A stretch of 64,000 nucleotides of DNA from the NCBI GenBank assembly GCA_001874325.1, contig MPCW01000003.1, forward strand, positions 1 through 64,000. Reading direction: 5' to 3'. This DNA is from Flavobacterium sp. MedPE-SWcel (lineage in GTDB: Bacteria; Bacteroidota; Bacteroidia; Flavobacteriales; Flavobacteriaceae). This document shows, piece after piece, positions 6,934 to 15,213 of the stretch. Numbering within the stretch: position 1 is the first letter of the stretch; each line of letters begins with the position of its first letter. Under the pieces are notes generated by a model. That model was given only the letters and a program-made list of their open reading frames with translations, had not been told where the DNA came from and made no database searches. Made by a program: the position numbers and the translations under genes.

Positions 6934-8597
6934 TTATTGCTTTAACCTAGCACGAGTGGCAAGTACAAAAAAGGTAAGTAAAATAACGCCTATAACGCGC
7001 TCTAGTACCATATAGCCAAATAACGGATCACTTTTATCTAAACTACCCGAGAGGATAAGTATGGCTTTAGTGCTTTTTTTTAAAGCAATCCATTTAGTAC
7101 TGCCGTCATGTATATAATACCCGTAACCAAATAGAAACCATACAGTAAACAACCACAACAATGGGCGTGATAAGCTTTAATATCATGCGACCAAATAATA
7201 AGTAAGTTAATAACCAGAAAGGGTTTTTTGTATAGTATCATTTCCTGAACTATAGCTTTTCTACGCATTACCATTTCAGAGCGGTAAGCATCTCCCGCAG
7301 TAGCCCAGTCTTTATTATCAGCACGGTTAGTTTTTAACTGACGGTAGGTTACTGCCATCATATTATAATGTTCATATTTTAGTCTTCGTTTTTTCTTTTT
7401 TTTTAAAAGAGGCTCGGGCTTAATTTCTGGTTCATGTTCTTTTTTATTTTCATTAAGCTTTCTTATCGCTGCTTCTTTATCTTTTCTCTCAGATACATTT
7501 TTCTCCTCAATTTGTTTTTGCATTTGTATTGTAAAAACTTCATTACCTAATAATATACGGTTACTGCCAATAGGCATACGGAATATTTTTTGTTTTCTAG
7601 GGAAGTCACAATTACCTATAGTAGCTTTAGTCAGTTCGCAATCGGTAAGTTGTATATAGTTAAAATCACAGCTTAGAAAAACGATTTGTGAGGTGAAAAT
7701 TACTCTATTAAAAGCAATAGTAGGCGTGTTTTCAGATTCACGAGGTTTAAATTCTTCATTTTCTATTGTAGCTATAAATCGAATGTTTTTAAAGTGAGTA
7801 GGAAAAACCTTTGAGAATTTAGTGTTGTCAAATTGTAAATAAGCATTGCCAATACAATAAATTTCTTCAAAAAAAAGTTCTCCACTAAAGATGGTACTGT
7901 TAAAGTCAGCCTTTCCGCTAAAAAGTGGTGTTTGTAAAGTACGTTCCATTACTAAAGATGGTGCTATTAAAGTCTGTCTTACCACTAAAAGTGGCGTATT
8001 CAAAATGGGTTTCACTGCTAAAAGTTACATCGTAAAAGAGCGCCTCACTGCTGAAGGTTACATTGTAAAAGACGGCCCAACGGCTAAAGATGGTGTTGTA
8101 AAAGAACACTATACCGTTAAAGGTAGCGTTCTCAAAGATTGTCATATCGTTGAAGGAGGTGTTGTTAAAGTCCACCTTGCTTTCAAAGGTAGCCCATTTA
8201 AAGTTGGCTCTACCACTAAAGATGGTGCGATTAAAGTTTACTTTACTTTCAAAGGTGACCCAATAAAAGTACACTCCATTGCTAAAGGTGACGTTTTTAA
8301 AATTCACCCCGCTACTAAAAGTGGCGCTTTCAAAATCTACCTCTTTATCAAAAATTTTTTCTGTTCCTTTTGTCCAAAAATTTTCTTTAGCAAATTCAGG
8401 GAAAATGAATTCGCTAAAATTGTAATCTTCTTTTGCCATTTTTTCGGCGCGCAAGGTTGTCCAAAACTCATTTACTTTTTGGATATCCCATATTTTTCCT
8501 CCTTTTCGTTTAAGGTGTACCAATCGTTTTCGGTGTTTTTTTCGCCATAAAATAAGATGTAATGTGGATGGTTTTCGGGGTAGTCTTCTTTAGTCAT
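6934..8597 (-). pseudogene. Pentapeptide-repeat membrane protein, broken by three frameshifts
   Basis: Four reading-frame pieces join into one gene if three single-base changes are made. The first adds one T to the plus-strand run at 8476-8480, joining MTKEDYPENHPHY..GISKK to VNEFW. The second removes one base from the A5 run at 7920-7924, joining ..NTTF to SGKADF. The third adds one T at 7176-7178, joining WSHDIK to SLSRPLLW. The repaired length is 1665 nt, exactly 555 codons. The protein has an N-terminal domain, many ten-residue F-rich pentapeptide-type units (two pentapeptides each), a Lys-rich linker, and a C-terminal part with two or three membrane segments. Real decay and homopolymer sequencing error both remain possible. 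Confidence 0.75.
7880..8345 (-). repeat. Tandem 30-bp coding repeats (pentapeptide repeats)
   Basis: Imperfect 30-bp units encode ten residues of the pattern xTFxSxVxFx (for example VTFSNGVYFY, TIFSGRANFK). This is the A(D/N)Lxx-type right-handed quadrilateral beta-helix with Phe at the central position. The periodicity also creates a long spurious frame on the opposite strand. Confidence 0.75.
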
Positions 8598-8741
8598 TTA
8601 GATGGAGGTTTGTATACTAAAGTACTGTTTTTTATAACTTTTACAAAGAAAATGAATGAAGTAAGAAAATTACTATTTATAAATGTAAATGGGGTTTGAA
8701 GGTTTTTTTTGCATTTTATCGATTATAGCCAATAATGCTTT

Positions 8742-8769
8742 TTTGTGAAAAAATATACCATTATTATTG
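8742..8769 (+). promoter_or_regulatory. Candidate promoter for Cys-rich lipoprotein gene
   Basis: TTTG at 8742-8745 and TATTATTG at 8762-8769 (one mismatch to TAnnTTTG) are separated by 16 nt. The transcript would start just ahead of the leader motif. Confidence 0.4.
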
Positions 8770-8788
8770 CTAGCTATTATCCAACTAA
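8769..8788 (+). promoter_or_regulatory. GCTAGC + ATCCAACTAA leader motif
   Basis: GCTAGC (8769-8774) and ATCCAACTAA (8779-8788) occur 14 nt before the ATG at 8803. The same two elements are in the leaders of the lipoprotein genes at 721-1734 and 2009-3034. Here the intervening stem-loop is absent. Confidence 0.5.
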
Positions 8789-8802
8789 TAAACTACTACA
8801 TA

Positions 8803-9399
8803 ATGAAAAAAAGCCTAATCTATTTAGCAGCTATAGTTTCTCTATTGTTAACTTCTTGTGCAAATGATGATACTAACCATCATGAAGAGCAAAGTAATGG
8901 GATAACTTCTGAGGAGATATCAAATGGTCTTAAAGGAGGTATGAAAGCTTTCCGTGTTGATTTTACAAAACCTATAATATTTGAGTATACAACTGCCGTT
9001 GAAAAAGACTCTATTATAGATAGTATTGTTAAAGATTTATATGAGGTTGAATTAAAATCTCATCTAGACGAAAATAATCAACTGATTTTGGATGAGCTTG
9101 CTGTAAATATATTGATTAATGATTTTGATAAAACAATAACTTTACAGCCTGAGCCAATCACTCAAGTATTAATATATAGTAGTTCGCCTGGTGATACTGA
9201 TGATGAAAAGTGTGGAGGTCAAGAAGGAGATGGCTGGAAAAGTTATGGTAAATGCTATGATGAATCTTGTGTAAGTTCAAAATCTGCAGAGGCTGCTGAT
9301 GACCTTTCTTATCAATTAGGTAACAACAAATGTTTAGACGTAAGAGTTAAACGTAATGCATTGTATGCTAGAATTTGTGCTAGAGTTATAAGCTGTTAA
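8803..9399 (+). CDS. Cysteine-rich lipoprotein of unknown function
   Basis: A 198-aa protein from the ATG at 8803; an upstream TTG lies inside the promoter box. The signal peptide ends in LLTSC (lipid Cys19), followed by ANDD. The middle region is acidic. The last third holds six cysteines, including KCGG, KCYD, SCVS, KCLD and ICAR, and the final residue is Cys. This pattern fits a small disulfide-bonded module (three bridges) on an envelope lipoprotein. I recognise no family. The gene converges on the YdeI-like gene with only 8 nt between the stops and no terminator. Confidence 0.75.
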   Translation: MKKSLIYLAAIVSLLLTSCANDDTNHHEEQSNGITSEEISNGLKGGMKAFRVDFTKPIIFEYTTAVEKDSIIDSIVKDLYEVELKSHLDENNQLILDELAVNILINDFDKTITLQPEPITQVLIYSSSPGDTDDEKCGGQEGDGWKSYGKCYDESCVSSKSAEAADDLSYQLGNNKCLDVRVKRNALYARICARVISC

Positions 9400-9407
9400 T
9401 ATCTAAT

Positions 9408-9980
9408 TTATCTTTTATCTCTAGATTTAATATTAGCTTCGCACAGTTTAATAATCTCGGTAATACGTTTGTTTTTAGTTTCTTCTCGTTTTGCAGTATC
9501 TAACCAATAGAGATATCCTTTTTTATAGGAAGGTGCGAAGTTTTGATAATTAGCAAAAGCTGTTGGATTTTTATCAAATTCTTGTTGTAGGTTATTTGGG
9601 ATCACTAGTTTCTCAATATCATCTAATGCAGACCAACTTCCGTTTTGTTTAGCAATTTTTATAGACTCTAAACCGCTTTGTTGAATCAAGTTTAACTCTG
9701 TTAATTCATCAATATATTTTTTGTTAAGGGTACTCCAAATACTTTTTGGCTTTCTTGGGCTAAAATATTGCTTACGTTTACCATTCCCTAAACTTTTTAC
9801 GGTAGAGTCTATCCAACCGTAGCATAATGCCACTTTTACAGCCTCTTCCCATCGCATAGAGGGTTCTTCATTCTCTACCTTATACAAAATAAGGTATATC
9901 CCTTTATAGTTAGAGTAGTTTTGGTGTAACCATTCTCGCCATTCAGTATCTGTTTTAAAGTAAAATTCAGGGATTTCCAT
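9408..9980 (-). CDS. YdeI/OmpD-associated family protein
   Basis: A 190-aa soluble protein. The N-terminal part has WREWLHQNY, the central part has EEAVKVALCYGWIDS and then FSPRKPKSIWS, and a helical C-terminal tail follows. This motif order is typical of YdeI/OmpD-associated proteins, a group of uncertain function that includes a bacteriocin-protection protein. No signal peptide or membrane segment is visible. A TAAATTTG promoter box precedes it. The gene is monocistronic and convergent with the Cys-rich lipoprotein gene. Family assignment is fairly sure; function is not. Confidence 0.82.
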   Translation of the reverse strand: MEIPEFYFKTDTEWREWLHQNYSNYKGIYLILYKVENEEPSMRWEEAVKVALCYGWIDSTVKSLGNGKRKQYFSPRKPKSIWSTLNKKYIDELTELNLIQQSGLESIKIAKQNGSWSALDDIEKLVIPNNLQQEFDKNPTAFANYQNFAPSYKKGYLYWLDTAKREETKNKRITEIIKLCEANIKSRDKR

Positions 9981-10005
9981 TGTGGTAAATATTAAGAGAA
10001 GTAAA

Positions 10006-10013
10006 CAAATTTA
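10006..10013 (-). promoter_or_regulatory. -7 promoter box for YdeI-like gene
   Basis: The minus strand reads TAAATTTG, an exact TAnnTTTG match, 25 nt before the start codon. Confidence 0.55.
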
Positions 10014-10052
10014 CACTTTTAATATAAAGATTTGATGAACTCATTCTTCAAA

Positions 10053-10205
10053 ATGAATCAATATTTTAAAAAGGGTAAATATGAAATACTAGTTGACATA
10101 CTGTTGTCACTAGCACGTTTTATTTTTGCTGTAATAAAAAGAGCTATCAATAAAAAGAGCCTTGTTGAGCTTAAAAACAACGAGAAGAACCAAAATAAAA
10201 TGTAA
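10053..10205 (+). CDS. Small membrane ORF (50 aa) coupled to alkC
   Basis: An ATG at 10053 opens a 50-codon frame whose TAA overlaps the alkC ATG by one base (TAATG), the classic arrangement for translational coupling. The protein begins MNQYFKKGKYE, has one hydrophobic helix at about residues 12-28, and then a basic, highly charged tail rich in Lys, Asn and Glu. This is the layout of a single-pass small membrane protein with a positive cytoplasmic side. No family is recognised. It could also be a leader peptide that sets alkC translation. Most length cut-offs would miss it. Confidence 0.55.
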   Translation: MNQYFKKGKYEILVDILLSLARFIFAVIKRAINKKSLVELKNNEKNQNKM

Positions 10206-11317
10206 TGGAACCATTTAAAAATATATACAGTCAAGCGTTTTTCGATCAGTTTACCAATGTGATGGCTGAGGTAGTTACTAGTTTTAATACAAAACAATTT
10301 TTAACTGAAATTTTTGATGCATCGTGGGATGATCGCGAGCTTAAACAGCGTATGCGCCACACTACAGAGGTGCTTCATAAACAACTTTCAAGAGACTATA
10401 AAAAGGATATTGCCGACTTATTGAGGTTTATGCGTGTTTGGGATGATAAAGCTGTAAAAGTAGGTCAGTATGATAGTCTTGCCTTTATGTTTTTAGCGGA
10501 TTATGTTGAGTTATACGGATTAGATGATTTTGAAACTTCTATGATGGCAACAGAAGTAATCACACCATTTACAAGTTGTGAGTTTTCTATTCGTCCGTTT
10601 ATTATCAAATATCCAGAGAAAGGTATGAAGCAAATGTTGGCATGGTCTAAACATGAAAATTTACATGTTCGTCGATTGGCTTCTGAGGGGTGTAGACCAC
10701 GTTTACCATGGGCAATGGCTTTACCAGGTTTAAAGAAAGATCCTACGTTAATTTTACCAATTCTGGAAAATCTAAAAAATGATACATCAGAATATGTACG
10801 AAGGTCAGTCGCCAATAATTTAAACGATATAGCAAAGGATAATCCTGAAACTGTAATTGAAACTGCTAAACGTTGGAAAGGTGAAACAAAAGAAACCGAT
10901 TGGGTAGTAAAACATGCTTGTAGAACTTTGCTTAAACAAGGTAATCAAGAGCTTATGGGGTTATTCGGTTTTGGTTCTATAAAAGATATTAATATTAAAA
11001 ATTTTAATCTCTTAACCTCAAGGGTAAGAATAGGAGAGGCATTAGCATTTCGGTTTGAGCTTGAAAATAGGAGTGAAGTGGTTACTAAAATCCGGTTAGA
11101 GTATAATATTTATTATATGAAAGCTAATGGAAAGTTAGCTCCAAAGGTGTTTAAAATTAGTGAGAAAGATTATGAGACTGACTCTACTACGATTATAGAA
11201 AGGAAACAGTCTTTTAAAATTATTACCACAAGAAAATTTCATTTAGGTGAGCATCAAGTAGCCTTAGTTATAAATGGAAACGAATTAGATAAATATAATT
11301 TTGAATTAATACAATAA
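10205..11317 (+). CDS. AlkC-like DNA alkylation repair glycosylase
   Basis: A 370-aa HEAT-like-repeat protein of the AlkC/AlkD superfamily. The block RRLASEGCRPRLPWA (near residue 160) and repeats such as YVRRSVANNLNDIAK are typical of AlkC. These non-base-flipping glycosylases excise cationic lesions such as 3-methylcytosine and 3-methyladenine. The last 100 residues or so (from SRVRIGEALAFRFELENRS) look like the C-terminal Ig-like DNA-binding domain of AlkC proteins. The start is set by the TAATG overlap with the upstream small ORF. A GyrI-like gene begins 3 nt after the stop. Confidence 0.85.
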   Translation: MEPFKNIYSQAFFDQFTNVMAEVVTSFNTKQFLTEIFDASWDDRELKQRMRHTTEVLHKQLSRDYKKDIADLLRFMRVWDDKAVKVGQYDSLAFMFLADYVELYGLDDFETSMMATEVITPFTSCEFSIRPFIIKYPEKGMKQMLAWSKHENLHVRRLASEGCRPRLPWAMALPGLKKDPTLILPILENLKNDTSEYVRRSVANNLNDIAKDNPETVIETAKRWKGETKETDWVVKHACRTLLKQGNQELMGLFGFGSIKDINIKNFNLLTSRVRIGEALAFRFELENRSEVVTKIRLEYNIYYMKANGKLAPKVFKISEKDYETDSTTIIERKQSFKIITTRKFHLGEHQVALVINGNELDKYNFELIQ

Positions 11318-11320
11318 ACA

Positions 11321-11764
11321 ATGGACGATTTTAAAATAATAGGCATTGCCACGGAAACCACTAATGCTAACGGGCAGTCATTTATAGACCTTGAAAAATT
11401 ATGGGGTAAGTTTTGGGGAGAAGATATTCAGAGTCAAATTCCGAATAGAGTGAGTGATGATATTTATGCTGTTTATACCGATTATGAAAGTGACCATACA
11501 GGGAAATACACTACCATTATCGGTTTACCAGTAAGCACATTAGAAACTATTCCAGAAGGTTTTGTAGGCAGAGAAATTACTGTAGGTAAACATGAAAAGC
11601 ATGTAACTAAAGGTAAAATGCCTGAGGCTATTGGTAAGTTTTGGATGGATCTTTGGGCATCTGGCGATTCTAACCGAGCATATAGAGCAGATGTTACTGT
11701 ACACGGCAAGAAGTATAATGATGGTGATGCTGCTGAGGTAGAAACGTATATTTCAATAAAATAA
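11321..11764 (+). CDS. GyrI-like/AraC-type effector-binding domain protein
   Basis: A 147-aa stand-alone small-molecule-binding domain. The pattern includes a WGKFWGE helix, YAVYTDYESDHTGKYT, a pyrophilic-looking GLPVSTLETIPEG and a C-terminal KFWMDLW. These match the GyrI-like domain that AraC-family regulators use for ligand binding. There is no DNA-binding domain, so it probably acts as a cytoplasmic ligand sequesterer or toxin-binding protein. It lies 3 nt after alkC and 21 nt before an esterase-like lipoprotein gene, so one operon is likely. Confidence 0.8.
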   Translation: MDDFKIIGIATETTNANGQSFIDLEKLWGKFWGEDIQSQIPNRVSDDIYAVYTDYESDHTGKYTTIIGLPVSTLETIPEGFVGREITVGKHEKHVTKGKMPEAIGKFWMDLWASGDSNRAYRADVTVHGKKYNDGDAAEVETYISIK

Positions 11765-11785
11765 CTAAACTAAATCAACTAAAAA

Positions 11786-12592
11786 ATGAAATACGTCTTA
11801 CTATCAATTATCAGTGTTTTTTTATTTGGGTGCGGAAATCAAAAAATGCATGATGACCCAATTCCAAATCACGATACTTTTAAAGTAGAGTCTAAACAAG
11901 TAGGGGAGGCGAGGGTAATAAATGTTTGGACTCCACTAGGGTATAATGATAGTGAAGAGTCGTATCCGGTGCTTTATATGGCTGATGGAGGGGTGAAAGA
12001 AGATTTTCCCCATATCGCAAATACGATCTCTAAACTAATACAAGAGAAAAGTATTTCTCCTGTTATTTTGGTAGGGATTGAGAATACTGAAAGAGGACGT
12101 GATTTAACAGGCTTTTCAGAATCAGAATATGATGCTCAATATTGTCCATTAACTGATGGAGCAAAGAATTTTAGGGCATTCATTTCGAAAGAACTGTTTA
12201 GCGAGATAAACGATAAGTATAGAGTAAGTGATAAAAAAGGGATTATTGGAGAATCGTTATCAGGGCTTTTTGTAATGGAAACTTTTATGCAAGATCCTGA
12301 ATTGTTCGATTTTTATATAGCGTTTGATCCTTCTTTGTGGTGGAATGACCACTATTTGGTAAAAAATGCAGATGATATGTTCAGCAAGTTTCCTGATAAA
12401 GAAATTAAACTTTGGTTTGCAGGTTCAAATGCAGAAGATATTTCGCAATACACAAATACATTAAACAAAACGTTGAAGAATAACGCTCCTGATAAACTAG
12501 AATGGAGCTACTCAGATGAACCAAAAGAGGAGCATGGTACAATTTTTAGAGCAACAAAAGAAAAGGCTCTAAAATGGACATTGAGTAAGTAG
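11786..12592 (+). CDS. Esterase-D-like alpha/beta hydrolase lipoprotein
   Basis: A 268-aa protein with a lipoprotein signal (LFGC, Cys16). The fold resembles putative esterases of the enterochelin esterase/esterase D group. It has VINVWTPLGYN, YPVLYMADGG, a GIENTERGRDLT block, nucleophile motif GESLSG, and a late His in EEHGTIF. It should hydrolyse an ester of unknown identity in the periplasm or on the outer membrane. It is the last gene of the small ORF-alkC-gyrI-like operon, inferred from spacing. Its stop is 8 nt from the convergent VOC gene. Confidence 0.82.
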   Translation: MKYVLLSIISVFLFGCGNQKMHDDPIPNHDTFKVESKQVGEARVINVWTPLGYNDSEESYPVLYMADGGVKEDFPHIANTISKLIQEKSISPVILVGIENTERGRDLTGFSESEYDAQYCPLTDGAKNFRAFISKELFSEINDKYRVSDKKGIIGESLSGLFVMETFMQDPELFDFYIAFDPSLWWNDHYLVKNADDMFSKFPDKEIKLWFAGSNAEDISQYTNTLNKTLKNNAPDKLEWSYSDEPKEEHGTIFRATKEKALKWTLSK

Positions 12593-12600
12593 TCGTAATT

Positions 12601-12975
12601 TTAGATTTTAAGATCACTAATTATTATATTGTATCCATCGGGGTCTTGAATTAAGATCCCGTTTTTGTGCCAATAAGGATTTTTAGCTTTCAGTACTTTA
12701 ATTTTATGCTTATTGATGTTCTCAATTATCTTATTGTATATGCTAGAGGTAGGAGGGTAAAAAACTAAGATGTCATCATCATTGAACTGATGATCTATAA
12801 CTTCATTTGATTTTGTAAACTCTAAATGCCAGTTCATGTTTTTATTCCCGATAAACACACCATCATAATTGTCATGATTTTCAAAAGAACCTAAGACCTC
12901 TAAGCTTAAGATGTTTTTGTAAAATATAATTATCTCATCAAGATTATTTGTATGTCTGGCAACTCTTAGATTCAT
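12601..12975 (-). CDS. VOC-family (glyoxalase/bleomycin resistance-like) protein
   Basis: A 124-aa protein with two beta-alpha-beta-beta-beta units. It opens LRVARHTNNLDEIIIFYKNIL, with HLEFT in the first unit and the closing DPDGYNIIISD in the second, which is the vicinal oxygen chelate fold. Candidate metal ligands are His8, His in WHLEF and the last Glu/Asp position, but the final Glu is replaced in this sequence. It may be a dioxygenase, isomerase or antibiotic-binding protein. The start overlaps the upstream yqaE-like stop by four bases (ATGA), so they are co-translated. Confidence 0.8.
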   Translation of the reverse strand: MNLRVARHTNNLDEIIIFYKNILSLEVLGSFENHDNYDGVFIGNKNMNWHLEFTKSNEVIDHQFNDDDILVFYPPTSSIYNKIIENINKHKIKVLKAKNPYWHKNGILIQDPDGYNIIISDLKI

Positions 12976-13187
12976 TGTAGTTGATATCTGTTTTTCTTTA
13001 TAGCCTTAATTAAGGCTCTATTTCTCCTATTGGCATACATTCTATTTAAAGATACTACTGCCCATATAAAGGCAGGTAACCAACCAATGATAGTTAACTG
13101 AAGTATTAAACAGAGTAGTCCAGAAAAAATCTTTCCTTGCAAAAACAAAGAAAGCCACGGAAAGAAAAAAGCAATTATATATCTCAT
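12972..13187 (-). CDS. YqaE/Pmp3-like small membrane protein
   Basis: A 71-aa protein with two hydrophobic helices separated by a short GKIFSGLLC loop. The second helix ends in GWLPAFIWAV and is followed by a basic tail (NRMYANRRNR). This resembles the Pmp3/YqaE family, whose members affect membrane potential and stress tolerance. The match is by overall layout; the family's N-terminal proline motif is only partly kept (FFPWLSLFLQ). It is translationally coupled to the VOC gene through an ATGA overlap. Confidence 0.7.
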   Translation of the reverse strand: MRYIIAFFFPWLSLFLQGKIFSGLLCLILQLTIIGWLPAFIWAVVSLNRMYANRRNRALIKAIKKNRYQLQ

Positions 13188-13207
13188 AATGTAAAGATAT
13201 TAAAAAT

Positions 13208-13238
13208 AAAAAACGGCTACCATATGGTAGCCGTTTTT
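13208..13238 (-). terminator. Terminator after Omp28-like gene
   Basis: Perfect palindrome with arms AAAACGGCTACCATA and its complement, ending in T5. It lies between the Omp28-like gene and the yqaE-like gene on the minus strand. Confidence 0.85.
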
Positions 13239-13260
13239 CGTTATAGTATAAAATGATATT

Positions 13261-14304
13261 TTATAACTCTTCAAACTCTTGATCTTCGCCTATATGTGCA
13301 CTTCTCACATTTATAGCGTTACCATCAGCATCTATTACAAAAGCAACAAATTCAAGCTTTGTAGCATCTTCAACAGTCGTTGGAACAGATTGATTAAAGC
13401 TCCTTGTGAATGTTTGACCTGTATTACTACTGTCAATAGCATCTCCTAAAAGATTTGTAAAAGATTCTCTAAGTACATGATCGTGTACAAAATCATATAT
13501 ATGATCTTCACTATCGTAGTAATCAGTATAGTTAGTTTGTTCGTATACAAGACCATTTTCTAGAACATAAACAACAAGTTTAAGCCCTGTATGGTTAGTA
13601 CTAAACTTAACCTTTACATCTAATGATATATTGTTTCCTTCTACTACTGTTTTCATAGCAAGTCCTAACCCTGGGTCTCCTTGAGTAAGTGAAATAACTT
13701 GGTTTAAGTTATTTGGCTCAGGATAATCCCATTGTGTTATTCTGTTAACTAACCCTTTTGGGTAACCAGGTACATTAATGAAGTTTTCTAATTCAGTAGA
13801 ATCAAAAGTGTACGGGTCATAGTTATCGCTGCTAGTGTTAAGAGTGGCTCTGTGTATAGCTACAGCTACAACATTATCACTTTGTTCTTTAAGTAGCTCT
13901 AAACCATATGATACACGTGGGCAATAGCCGCACCAAGTACCAGTATAATCTTCAATAAGCACTCGCCTGTTGAAAATAACTTCCGATCCATCGTGAAAAC
14001 GAACTGTAAGTGGCTCTGAAGTAATTCCAGAGTATTTAGCTGTAACTTCAAACTCGCCTACTGTTGCAGAAGTATATGTGTTTCCTTCTATAGCTGAGCC
14101 ATCTACATAAATTGTTGCCTCTGCTGTTAAATCGTTACCATCGTTATCCTTTACAGTAAAAGTGATATCCTCATTAATTGTTTTTACTGAGCTATCGGCT
14201 GTAAGGATAGTAGACCCAATCGATTCTAATATCGTATAGTCAGAAGAACATGACGAAAATAGAATTGATGCGAATGCGATGAATAGAAATAAACTCTTCT
14301 TCAT
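13261..14304 (-). CDS. Omp28-related lipoprotein with thioredoxin-like domain
   Basis: A 347-aa lipoprotein (lipobox FSSC, Cys19). Residues 25-105 look like a beta-sandwich (KTINEDITFTVKDNDG..). The rest is an Omp28-type domain with a thioredoxin-like motif TWCGYCPR (Cys125 and Cys128) followed by HRAT and a cis-Pro-like NVPGYPKG segment. It probably carries out thiol-disulfide or related chemistry in the envelope. It follows a T9SS protein gene by 48 nt with no terminator between, so the two are likely co-transcribed. Confidence 0.85.
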   Translation of the reverse strand: MKKSLFLFIAFASILFSSCSSDYTILESIGSTILTADSSVKTINEDITFTVKDNDGNDLTAEATIYVDGSAIEGNTYTSATVGEFEVTAKYSGITSEPLTVRFHDGSEVIFNRRVLIEDYTGTWCGYCPRVSYGLELLKEQSDNVVAVAIHRATLNTSSDNYDPYTFDSTELENFINVPGYPKGLVNRITQWDYPEPNNLNQVISLTQGDPGLGLAMKTVVEGNNISLDVKVKFSTNHTGLKLVVYVLENGLVYEQTNYTDYYDSEDHIYDFVHDHVLRESFTNLLGDAIDSSNTGQTFTRSFNQSVPTTVEDATKLEFVAFVIDADGNAINVRSAHIGEDQEFEEL

Positions 14305-14352
14305 TGTTATAATTTTTTTAATATCCCTAAAACTAGCGATATATTGTTAACC

Positions 14353-15099
14353 TTATTGTTTAACAACTCTAATTTGAGCTGTTTTATTGTCCTCTGTAGT
14401 AAAACGAGCAATATAAACTGCTGTGTTAAGAGAAGAAAGGTCGATAGCTTGATTTCCTGTAGCAATAACTACTGTTTTAATCAGTTGTCCATTGATGTTG
14501 TAAAGCTCCATAGAAGCACCTTGTTGAGCATCAATTTCAATACTGTTTGTTATAATAGTACTTTTTAAAGAGATACCTGCATTTTGTAAAGCAGCAAAAT
14601 CAGTAGTACTTGCAGCAGTAGCGTCATAAGTATATGTGAATGACATTATTTCACTAGTTTCATTACCATCACCATCTACTGTTATAACACCAAATTCATA
14701 ACTTACAGGCATAGATGTATCATCTCCTGGGTGGCTGTTTTTAAAGTGATTATCTACACCATTAGTGTGTGATCCAGCATCTATAGTTACTCCAACTCCA
14801 ACAGTTGGTATTGTAGTATCTACATTTATGTTATTGAAACATTGTGGTTGTACACAAAGTTGTAAGCTATTGTTGCTTCCAGCATCAACGTTGTTAGTAA
14901 TACTTTTAACTTTCATTCTTATAGTAACTGATTCAGTTGATGTGTTTGAGAATACTAAATCTAGTTGAGTAGAACTTCCTAGCTCATTTACAGTAATAAT
15001 TTGCCCGTCATTGATTTCATTACCATCACCAAATACACTTACTTGTGCTTGAGTTAATCCGCAGATTAATAGACTTGCAATAAGAATAATTTTTTTCAT
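14353..15099 (-). CDS. Secreted protein with T9SS type A sorting domain
   Basis: A 248-aa protein with signal peptide ending CGLTQAQ. The N-terminal 150 residues form a beta-domain with a CVQPQC cysteine pair. The last 75 or so are a T9SS type A sorting domain: MELYNINGQLIKT, AIDLSSLNTAVYIARF and a basic end RVVKQ. The protein should cross the outer membrane by T9SS and be anchored or released. The cysteine pair is a plausible substrate for the thioredoxin-fold proteins encoded on both sides, which is inference. No enzymatic motif is recognised. Confidence 0.85.
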   Translation of the reverse strand: MKKIILIASLLICGLTQAQVSVFGDGNEINDGQIITVNELGSSTQLDLVFSNTSTESVTIRMKVKSITNNVDAGSNNSLQLCVQPQCFNNINVDTTIPTVGVGVTIDAGSHTNGVDNHFKNSHPGDDTSMPVSYEFGVITVDGDGNETSEIMSFTYTYDATAASTTDFAALQNAGISLKSTIITNSIEIDAQQGASMELYNINGQLIKTVVIATGNQAIDLSSLNTAVYIARFTTEDNKTAQIRVVKQ

Positions 15100-15140
15100 A
15101 ACTAATTTTTTATTTATTTTAAAGGGTATGTGTTATAAGT

Positions 15141-15178
15141 AAAAAATGCTATCGGGAACATTATTCCCGATAGCTTTC
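15141..15178 (-). terminator. Rho-independent terminator
   Basis: Stem GCTATCGGGAA/TTCCCGATAGC with loop CATTA, flanked by A6 and T-rich DNA. It separates the redoxin gene from the T9SS gene downstream. Confidence 0.85.
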
Positions 15179-15213
15179 TTATAAAATTCTGATATAAAAA
15201 TACTTTTTATCTA

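Noticed and set aside
7891..8550. 219-codon plus-strand frame with repeated Lys/Gly/Val pattern
   Set aside because: It is the antisense of the 30-bp pentapeptide repeats; the periodicity keeps the frame open. It has no start context, and the minus-strand reading has clear homology.
8652..8699. 15-codon frame MNEVRKLLFINVNGV
   Set aside because: Too short, without coupling to a neighbour or a promoter of its own.
13208..13238. Operator for the yqaE-like gene
   Set aside because: The palindrome is flanked by A and T tracts and sits after the Omp28-like stop, so a terminator explains it fully.
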